The notes under the pieces: model-generated | What the model was told of the DNA's origin: nothing | Database searches by the model: none | The model's input: only the letters and a program-made list of their open reading frames with translations | Program-made: the position numbers and the translations under genes | Assembly: GCA_964404765.1 (NCBI GenBank) | Contig: CAYOLL010000126.1 | Coordinates: 1-10,032, forward strand | DNA length: 10,032 nt | From: CAYOLL01 sp964404765 [NCBI: uncultured Gemmatimonadota bacterium] | Lineage (GTDB): Bacteria; 4572-55 | Direction of reading: 5' to 3' | Part shown: positions 6,365 through 10,032 of the stretch, piece after piece | How positions within the stretch are numbered: position 1 is the stretch's first letter | Layout: every line of letters starts with the position of its first letter

Positions 6365-6758
6365 GTATGAACTTTTTGTCTATACGCTTCAGGAAAAATA
6401 TCCTCAGATACGCACGTCAACCTTGATTGTCGTTCGCGATGGCCCGGCCGTGGCCACGCTTAGCGGTGAGTTGTTTTTTGACAAGGGCTATCGTATTTTT
6501 ATTTGGGAAATGGTCACTTTTGACGATGGTCATTTTCTCATTGAAGATTATGGCTACGAGTTTTGGCGAAACGACGAGAAACTGGCCTGGTACGACAGCC
6601 AGCCTCATCCCAACGATCCGGCCTTAGCCGCCACTCACCCGCATCACAAGCACATCCCGCCGGACATTAAGCATAATCGCATTCCTGCGCCCAACATGCG
6701 TTTTGATCAGCCCAATTTGCCGGCGATGATTGAGGAGATTTTGGGGTTGATCGCGTGA
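6339..6758 (+). CDS. TumE/DUF6516-type toxin (intact copy)
   Basis: 139 residues from ATG 6339. A longer frame begins at ATG 6315, but the paralogue's GTG start at 7239 aligns with 6339. It shows LREYELFVYTL, then a beta-rich middle (STLIVVRDG, GELFFDKGYRIFIWEM, DYGYEFW), then the family block [27 protein letters not shown] and [12 protein letters not shown], which I recognise as the C-terminal part of DUF6516/TumE toxins. Paired histidines in PHHKH are the likely functional residues. It overlaps the antitoxin by 26 bp. It ends GTGA, where the GTG (6755) starts the reading frame of uvrB fragment E. It is the only complete toxin of this type here. Confidence 0.8.
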   Translation: MKKLQSLREYELFVYTLQEKYPQIRTSTLIVVRDGPAVATLSGELFFDKGYRIFIWEMVTFDDGHFLIEDYGYEFWRNDEKLAWYDSQPHPNDPALAATHPHHKHIPPDIKHNRIPAPNMRFDQPNLPAMIEEILGLIA

Positions 6759-6952
6759 TAGGATTCCGACCGCAGGGCGATCAGCCCGAAGCCATCCGCC
6801 AATTGGTGGACGGTCTCAAGCGCGGCTTTCCAAACCTCGGATTCCTGCCAAAACCATTTGCGTTGGCAGGAAAATCGTTGCATATTTGCGCGATGTATTC
6901 AACACGAAGTTCATTTTGTGAATATTTTGTTTATTCGATTCAGGTATTTTGA
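6755..6952 (+). pseudogene. uvrB 5' fragment E, fused behind the toxin stop
   Basis: The uvrB match covers 6763-6826 (from TTC to GCGCGGC) and lacks the native start. A GTG at 6755 overlapping the toxin stop (GTGA) reads [17 protein letters not shown] and on as VDGLKRG, so the toxin end supplies a new start codon in frame with UvrB. The frame continues through stem-loop copy 2 to TGA 6950-6952. Confidence 0.8.
6827..6891 (+). repeat. Stem-loop block, copy 2
   Basis: Repeats 5958-6022 with few changes. CCTGCCAA (6844-6851) pairs with TTGGCAGG (6863-6870), extendable by one pair here, again followed by AAAATCGTTGCATATTT. The similarity fades about 75-80 nt before the antitoxin start, so the block belongs to the cassette boundary rather than to the gene. 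Confidence 0.7.
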
Positions 6953-6967
6953 TCAAAAGGAGCAAAT

Positions 6968-7264
6968 ATGACCCTCCAGGAAATTGTTGAAGACATTGTG
7001 ACATTGGGTGATTCGTTGCGCGGGTATGAACGGAAGTATAGCATTTTGTCGGAAACGTTCTACGAATCCTACCAAAACGGCGAAGAACCGGAAGATGACG
7101 ATTGGGTGGGCGATTGGGCCATCTGGGCCGGGACGTACGAGACCTGGCAGGAACGAAAAACCCAATACCGGCGCATCCTGGACAGCTTGACCCGACAAAC
7201 TCCCCAACTCTCCGGCATAATCGGGAAGGCGGCCCGCCGTGAATCCATTCTCGTCCCTGCGTGA
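6968..7264 (+). CDS. Probable antitoxin paired with TumE/DUF6516-type toxin (copy 2)
   Basis: 98 residues, the same length as its paralogue at 6068, sharing ERKY.ILSETFYESYQNGEEP and WVGDWAIWAGTY but clearly diverged towards both ends. AAGGAG at 6957-6962 fixes the start. Its stop lies 26 bp inside the reading frame of a toxin gene broken by a nonsense codon. An open antitoxin kept next to a dead toxin suits either decay in progress or a role in protecting against the intact copy. Confidence 0.75.
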   Translation: MTLQEIVEDIVTLGDSLRGYERKYSILSETFYESYQNGEEPEDDDWVGDWAIWAGTYETWQERKTQYRRILDSLTRQTPQLSGIIGKAARRESILVPA

Positions 7265-7658
7265 TTACGAGGAATATGTTTATACGTTGCGGTAACGGTA
7301 TCCGAAACCGGTTGGCTCGACGCTGGTGATTGTTCGGCAAGGGCATCGCAGTGCTATTTTGAGCGGCATGTTGTTGTTCCCGAATGACTATCAAATTTCA
7401 GTTCAGGAGCATCTGATCTTTCCAAATGGGCCGGTTCAAATCAAGCAATACGGCTATACCTTTTGGCATCTGGGCAAAAAACTGGCCTGGTATGACAGCC
7501 AACCCCATCCCAACGATCCGGCCTTAGCCGCCACACACCCGCATCACAAGCACATCCCGCCGGACATCAAGCACAATCGGATTCCCGCGCCCAACATGCG
7601 TTTTGATCAGCCCAATTTGCCGGTGGTGATTGAGGAGATTTTGGGGTTGATCGCGTGA
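7239..7658 (+). pseudogene. TumE/DUF6516-type toxin, nonsense codon 19
   Basis: A 140-codon frame from GTG 7239, the same length as the intact copy, with one TAA at 7293-7295. The start reads NPFSSLRDYEEYVYTLR, then the stop, then RYPKPVGSTLVIVRQG in the same frame and on to the end. The intact copy has Glu at this place, so GAA to TAA is the simplest explanation. An internal GTG at 7326 could restart a 110-residue product lacking the first 29 codons. From LAWYDSQPHP onward it is nearly identical to the intact copy; before that the two differ strongly. Confidence 0.85.
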
Positions 7659-7662
7659 TAGG

Positions 7663-7686
7663 ATTCCGGCCGCAGGGTGATCAGCC
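7663..7686 (+). pseudogene. uvrB 5' fragment F (very short)
   Basis: About 24 bp encoding FRPQGDQP behind the tumE stop, with the same GTGATAGGATTC junction as fragment E. A GTG at 7655 opens a frame through it that joins in frame to the nucleotidyltransferase gene. The uvrB match ends after GATCAGCC, a breakpoint not shared with the others. Confidence 0.7.
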
Positions 7687-7735
7687 AAATCCTGGACAGC
7701 TTGTGGCACAACCATTTTCAAAAAAGGATGACGCG

Positions 7736-8074
7736 ATGAATGTTAATTTCCCAATCCCCGACCAACAATTCTGGCATGAACTTGTGCAACGAATTACATC
7801 CAAAGGTTCACCGGAAAAGATTGTGCTATTTGGCTCGCGGGCGCGTGGCGACTATTTGCCGGATAGCGATCTGGACATTCTTATTGTCGAAAATTCGAAT
7901 GCGCCGCGGATCAAGCGCAGTCTGCGTTATCGGCGAGCTTTGCGCGGTTTATTTCCCGCCAAAGACATTGTGGTCTGGACACCGAACGAAATCGCCGAAT
8001 GGCAAAACGTCCCCAATGCGTTTATCACCACGATTTTGCGAGAAGGAAAGGTGTTGTATGAAAGACAAAATTGA
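7736..8074 (+). CDS. MNT-type nucleotidyltransferase antitoxin
   Basis: 112 residues from ATG 7736 (AAGGA at 7724-7728). The minimal nucleotidyltransferase signature is complete: GSRARGDYLPDSDLDILIVE (about 36-55) with the GS motif and the D-x-D metal pair. MNT proteins of this size pair with HEPN RNases and silence them by AMPylation, as in MntA-HepT. A HEPN start follows with 17 bp overlap, but that gene is cut short. An upstream in-frame GTG at 7655 would add a uvrB-derived leader and is not preferred. Confidence 0.85.
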   Translation: MNVNFPIPDQQFWHELVQRITSKGSPEKIVLFGSRARGDYLPDSDLDILIVENSNAPRIKRSLRYRRALRGLFPAKDIVVWTPNEIAEWQNVPNAFITTILREGKVLYERQN

Positions 8075-8207
8075 ATTGACCCGTGGCTGGTTCGATAAAG
8101 GCGACAGCGACTTGACTGCCCTCAAATCGCCATGCCCACCCAATTCCAACTCATCTCCAAATACACCCCGCAGGGCGATCAGCCCGAAGCCATCCGCCAA
8201 CTGGTAG
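8058..8207 (+). pseudogene. HEPN toxin gene truncated by uvrB fragment G
   Basis: ATG 8058 inside the end of the MNT gene opens [22 protein letters not shown], a typical HEPN first helix (W..KG..DL..A). At about 8129 the sequence becomes uvrB fragment G in another frame, and the reading ends as out-of-frame noise at TAG 8205-8207. The catalytic R-x4-6-H region is gone, so no RNase can be made. Confidence 0.75.
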
Positions 8208-8299
8208 ACGGGCTTAAGCGCGGCGATCGGCATCAGGTCTTGCTCGGCGCGACCGGCACGGGCAAGACGTTAGCAAAGTTCTCACTTTTCAACGAGTAA
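8132..8299 (+). pseudogene. uvrB 5' fragment G (longest, reaches Walker A)
   Basis: 55 codons from ATG 8132: [46 protein letters not shown]. This is UvrB through the Walker A loop and identifies the repeated sequence as uvrB. The match ends at about 8269 and the frame closes with LAKFSLFNE at TAA 8297-8299, 6 nt before the next toxin gene. Real UvrB is about 660-680 residues, so less than a tenth is present. Confidence 0.9.
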
Positions 8300-8305
8300 G
8301 CAAAT

Positions 8306-8662
8306 ATGTCACGACAAATAGAGTTTTACAAATCGTCAGCCGGAGCTTGTCCAGTGGAGGACTTTTTAGACTCGCTAACAGACCAAAATGCGCAAAAGGT
8401 TGCCTGGGTCTTGAAACTGATTGAAGACATAGACATTGTTCCCAGACAATACTTCAAGAAGCTGGCTGGAACGGATGGCATCTGGGAAGTTCGGGTAAAA
8501 GCAGGCAAGCAAACCGTGCGGTTACTCGGCTTTACTCATGGCCTGCGCTTAATCGTCCTGACCAATGGCTTTTTCAAGAAGAGTGAACAAATTCCGGCCA
8601 AAGAAATTGAATTGGCCGAACACCGAAAACGTGATTATTTGAGGAGAACGACTCATGAGTGA
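8306..8662 (+). CDS. higB: HigB-like toxin (RelE/ParE superfamily, Gp49 type)
   Basis: 118 residues. It shows the Gp49/HigB layout: an N-terminal strand and PVEDFLDSL helix, KLAGTDGIWEVRVKAGKQTVRLLGF (basic beta core), then LTNGFFKKSEQIPAKEIELAEHRKRDYL, the family tail (F.KKs...P..Ei..A..r..dy). Such toxins cleave mRNA at the ribosome. The toxin comes first and its end overlaps the HTH gene by 8 bp, the HigBA order. No strong ribosome site is seen before ATG 8306. Confidence 0.88.
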   Translation: MSRQIEFYKSSAGACPVEDFLDSLTDQNAQKVAWVLKLIEDIDIVPRQYFKKLAGTDGIWEVRVKAGKQTVRLLGFTHGLRLIVLTNGFFKKSEQIPAKEIELAEHRKRDYLRRTTHE

Positions 8663-8930
8663 TTTGCAAAGCTACATCGTCAAGCGCAAAAAAATAAATC
8701 CGGAATTTGCCCGTAATTTTGACGAGGGCTATGAAGTCTTTAAACTGGGCGTAATTCTGCGGCAATTGCGCGAGCAGGCCGGTCTCAGTCAGGCGGACTT
8801 AGCGGGTCAGTTAAGGATTCGCGCGAATGTGATCTCGCAGATTGAAAATCATTCCGGTCAGGCGCGTTTGGAAGTGATTGAAGCCTACGCTGCCGCATTG
8901 GGTAAAAAAGTCAAAGTCATGGTTGCTTGA
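8655..8930 (+). CDS. higA: HigA-like XRE-family antitoxin
   Basis: 91 residues. An N-terminal helix region (about 1-34) is followed by an XRE/Cro helix-turn-helix: LRQLREQAGLSQADLAGQL, IRANVISQIENHSGQARLEV and IEAYAAALGKKVKVMV (about 36-90). It neutralises the upstream HigB and probably represses the pair. GAGGAGA at 8641-8647 serves ATG 8655. This is the best-preserved module in the array, with both reading frames intact. uvrB fragment H starts 16 nt after its stop. Confidence 0.9.
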   Translation: MSDLQSYIVKRKKINPEFARNFDEGYEVFKLGVILRQLREQAGLSQADLAGQLRIRANVISQIENHSGQARLEVIEAYAAALGKKVKVMVA

Positions 8931-8946
8931 CCAAAAGGAATAAGTT

Positions 8947-9030
8947 ATGCCCACCCCATTCCAACTCATCTCCAAATTCCAGCCGCAAGGCGACCAGCCC
9001 GATGCCATCCGCCAATTTGTGGACAGCGGC
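8947..9030 (+). pseudogene. uvrB 5' fragment H
   Basis: From ATG 8947 (AAGGA at 8935-8939): [18 protein letters not shown], then DAIRQFVDS and GFP. It lacks about 9 nt where others have GGTCTCAAG, but ends at the same GCGGC-TTTCCAA junction. Its frame runs past the AbrB start to TAA 9088-9090. It is followed by the same AbrB leader as fragment A. Confidence 0.85.
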
Positions 9031-9077
9031 TTTCCAAGTATAAGTTTTTGTCAAAACTCTAAACGCGAGGTTCAACC

Positions 9078-9362
9078 ATGCAAACGGTAACCCTATCTAA
9101 ATCGGGACGGATTCTGATTCCGTCGGCGATTCGGAAATCATACAACTGGAGGCCGGGCACCCGGTTGACGCTGACCGCCACGCCCAACGGTCTTTTGCTG
9201 AAACCGCCGGTATGGTATCCCGACATAACGCTGGATCAGGTATTTGGCTGCCTTAATTACGACGGCCCGGCCAAAACTATTGCCGAAATGGACGAAGCGG
9301 TCGCCATCGGGCAAAAGAAACAGTGGCGCAAGGAGTCGCAGGCCTGTTTCTCACCGCGTTAG
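9078..9362 (+). CDS. AbrB/SpoVT-type antitoxin (VapB/MazE-like), toxin partner absent
   Basis: 94 residues. Swapped-hairpin DNA-binding start: MQTVTLSKSGRILIPSAIRK, then WRPGTRLTLTATPNGLLLKP, followed by a toxin-binding tail AKTIAEMDEAVAIGQKKQWRK. Such antitoxins normally sit just before a PIN-type VapC gene, but none follows. The last residues (CFSPR) and the stop TAG at 9360-9362 lie within or next to the left palindrome of the insertion sequence, so the native C-terminus was probably replaced when the element landed. GAGG at 9067-9070 is the ribosome site. The first 15 codons are duplicated at 4031. Confidence 0.85.
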   Translation: MQTVTLSKSGRILIPSAIRKSYNWRPGTRLTLTATPNGLLLKPPVWYPDITLDQVFGCLNYDGPAKTIAEMDEAVAIGQKKQWRKESQACFSPR

Positions 9363-9423
9363 CGGTGACCTGTTTATAGCAAAAGCATTGAAAGCAACCT
9401 GCGCCAAACCGCGTTAGCGGTTT
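9351..9423. repeat. Left-end palindromes of the IS200-like element
   Basis: Two hairpins with a shared core: TCACCGC-GTTA-GCGGTGA at 9351-9368 and AAACCGC-GTTA-GCGGTTT at 9406-9423, each a perfect 7-bp stem with the same loop. Different flanking pairs that keep the pairing (TC/GA against AA/TT) suggest the hairpin itself is what is kept. TGTTTATA follows the first one. Confidence 0.75.
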
Positions 9424-9494
9424 AATGTTTGCGGACGCCGAACTCTAACTCTAAATTGAATCCCCATTATCAAACCTCGCTTTGGAGAACGCCA

Positions 9495-9947
9495 ATGGCC
9501 AATACCTACACCCAACTTTATGTTCACGTCGTTTTCTCAACCAAATTGCGCGAACCGATGATCGCCAAATCTTTTCAGGAAGAACTCCACAAATACATCA
9601 CCGGCATTGTGCGCAATTTGGGACAAAAGCTCATTGTCATTAATTCCATGCCGGATCATATTCATATTCTCGTCGGCCTAAAACCGACCTTGGCCATTTC
9701 GGATTTGGTGCGGGATATCAAACGGGATTCGTCGGCGTTTGTGAATGAAAAACGTTGGTTGATGGGGCATTTTGGTTGGCAAGACGGCTATGGCGCATTT
9801 TCGTATGGGCATTCCCAATTGGATACGATTGTGCAATACATTCAAAATCAAGAGCAACACCATCGCAAGCGGACGTTTAAAGAGGAATATTTGGAGTTGT
9901 TGGATAAATTTAACGTGGAATACGATTTGAAATATGTGTTTGATTGA
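9495..9947 (+). CDS. tnpA: IS200/IS605-family Y1 (HUH) transposase TnpA
   Basis: 150 residues from ATG 9495 (GGAGAA at 9484-9489). Y1 single-strand transposases cut and join DNA at palindromic ends through a 5'-phosphotyrosine. Seen here are the HUH motif H55-I-H57 in MPDHIHILVGLKP, the catalytic Y115 in VQYIQNQEQHH, FGWQDGYGAFSYGHSQ (93-108) and the tail KRTFKEEYLELLDKFNVEYD. Length and tail match small IS200-like TnpA proteins common in Bacteroidetes and relatives. All key residues are present, so it is probably active. Confidence 0.92.
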   Translation: MANTYTQLYVHVVFSTKLREPMIAKSFQEELHKYITGIVRNLGQKLIVINSMPDHIHILVGLKPTLAISDLVRDIKRDSSAFVNEKRWLMGHFGWQDGYGAFSYGHSQLDTIVQYIQNQEQHHRKRTFKEEYLELLDKFNVEYDLKYVFD

Positions 9948-9960
9948 CCATGCGGATTTA

Positions 9961-9993
9961 ATCTGTTATAAACAGATGACCGCTAACGCGGTC
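9961..9993. repeat. Right-end palindromes of the IS200-like element
   Basis: ATCTGTT-ATA-AACAGAT (9961-9977, 7-bp stem), immediately followed by GACCGC-TAAC-GCGGTC (9978-9993, 6-bp stem). Read on the minus strand, ACCGCGTTAGCGGT then CTGTTTATA repeats the left end at 9353-9378 with only the 3-nt spacer different. Confidence 0.75.
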
Positions 9994-10032
9994 GGACCTA
10001 TGTTTCTTAAACTTCTGAATGCTATAAACAGA

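Larger units (their letters stand above)
9351..10032 (+). mobile_element. IS200/IS605-type element (ends approximate, may continue past window)
   Basis: A single Y1 transposase gene flanked by palindromes, as in IS200-like elements: TCACCGCGTTAGCGGTGA on the left and GACCGCTAACGCGGTC on the right, in opposite loop orientation. CTGTTTATAGCA (9370-9381) is matched in inverse by TGCTATAAACAG (10020-10031) at the window edge. No TnpB-like gene is seen. Exact ends cannot be fixed without an empty site. Confidence 0.6.

Noticed and set aside
6816-7394. 192-residue minus-strand open frame
   Set aside because: It is antisense to the antitoxin at 6968 and the toxin start at 7239, with low-complexity Arg/Pro-rich sequence and no recognisable domain; a shadow frame.
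8132-8299. A functional small UvrB-like ATPase
   Set aside because: Only the first 45 or so residues up to Walker A are present; Walker B, helicase motifs and the beta-hairpin are missing.
3921-9030. CRISPR array
   Set aside because: Repeats are 24-138 bp, unevenly spaced by 0.4-0.9 kb and contain translated uvrB sequence; spacers are genes.
3778-9362. Integron-like cassette array with attC sites
   Set aside because: Same-orientation repeats between small TA genes resemble a chromosomal integron, but the repeats are coding uvrB pieces of unequal length without the inverted core sites of attC, and no integrase gene is seen.

Overview
The window looks like the chromosome of a Gram-negative (outer-membrane) bacterium of moderate GC. 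The evidence is a complete Omp85/BamA-TamA-type outer-membrane assembly protein with a signal peptide and a terminal Phe. The cassettes to the right are of kinds I associate with cyanobacteria, Chloroflexi, Calditrichaeota and KSB1-like lineages. I cannot name the phylum from sequence alone.

Left part (1-3780), ordinary core genome. An Omp85-family gene runs leftward (129-2021). It is separated by a 309-bp divergent intergenic region, holding candidate promoters on both strands and two inverted repeats, from a rightward surE-pcm pair (nucleotidase and protein-repair methyltransferase) that overlaps by 19 bp. The pair ends in a hairpin at 3759-3780.

Middle part (3778-9362), an accessory array. 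Eight same-orientation fragments of the 5' end of uvrB (A 3921, B 4617, C 5074, D 5865, E 6763, F 7663, G 8132, H 8947) punctuate a series of toxin-antitoxin (TA) or cargo cassettes. In order these are: a TumE/DUF6516 3' remnant; an AbrB 5' remnant; DUF4258 (nonsense) with DUF2283; an antitoxin (frameshift) with a PIN toxin (internal deletion); a secreted protein of unknown function; an intact pair of a small antitoxin-like gene and TumE/DUF6516; a second diverged copy whose toxin has a nonsense codon; an MNT nucleotidyltransferase with a HEPN gene cut after about 22 codons; an intact HigB-HigA-like pair; and an AbrB antitoxin lacking its toxin. No uvrB copy goes past Walker A. Five begin exactly at the uvrB ATG with unrelated DNA before it. 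Three begin at the same internal point behind a tumE 3' end, where the toxin stop overlaps a GTG reading into UvrB. Several break at the same place after the codons for Lys-Arg-Gly. This suggests repeated insertion of TA cassettes at the start of a uvrB gene that presumably lies beyond the window, each arrival supplying or leaving a new 5' end.

Right part (9351-10032), an IS200/IS605-type Y1 transposase gene flanked by ACCGC-loop-GCGGT palindromes and a 12-bp inverted repeat. It sits where the toxin partner of the AbrB antitoxin would be expected.

Most toxins in the array are broken while several antitoxins remain open, as expected of a TA graveyard. Two pairs (6068-6758 and 8306-8930) look functional.
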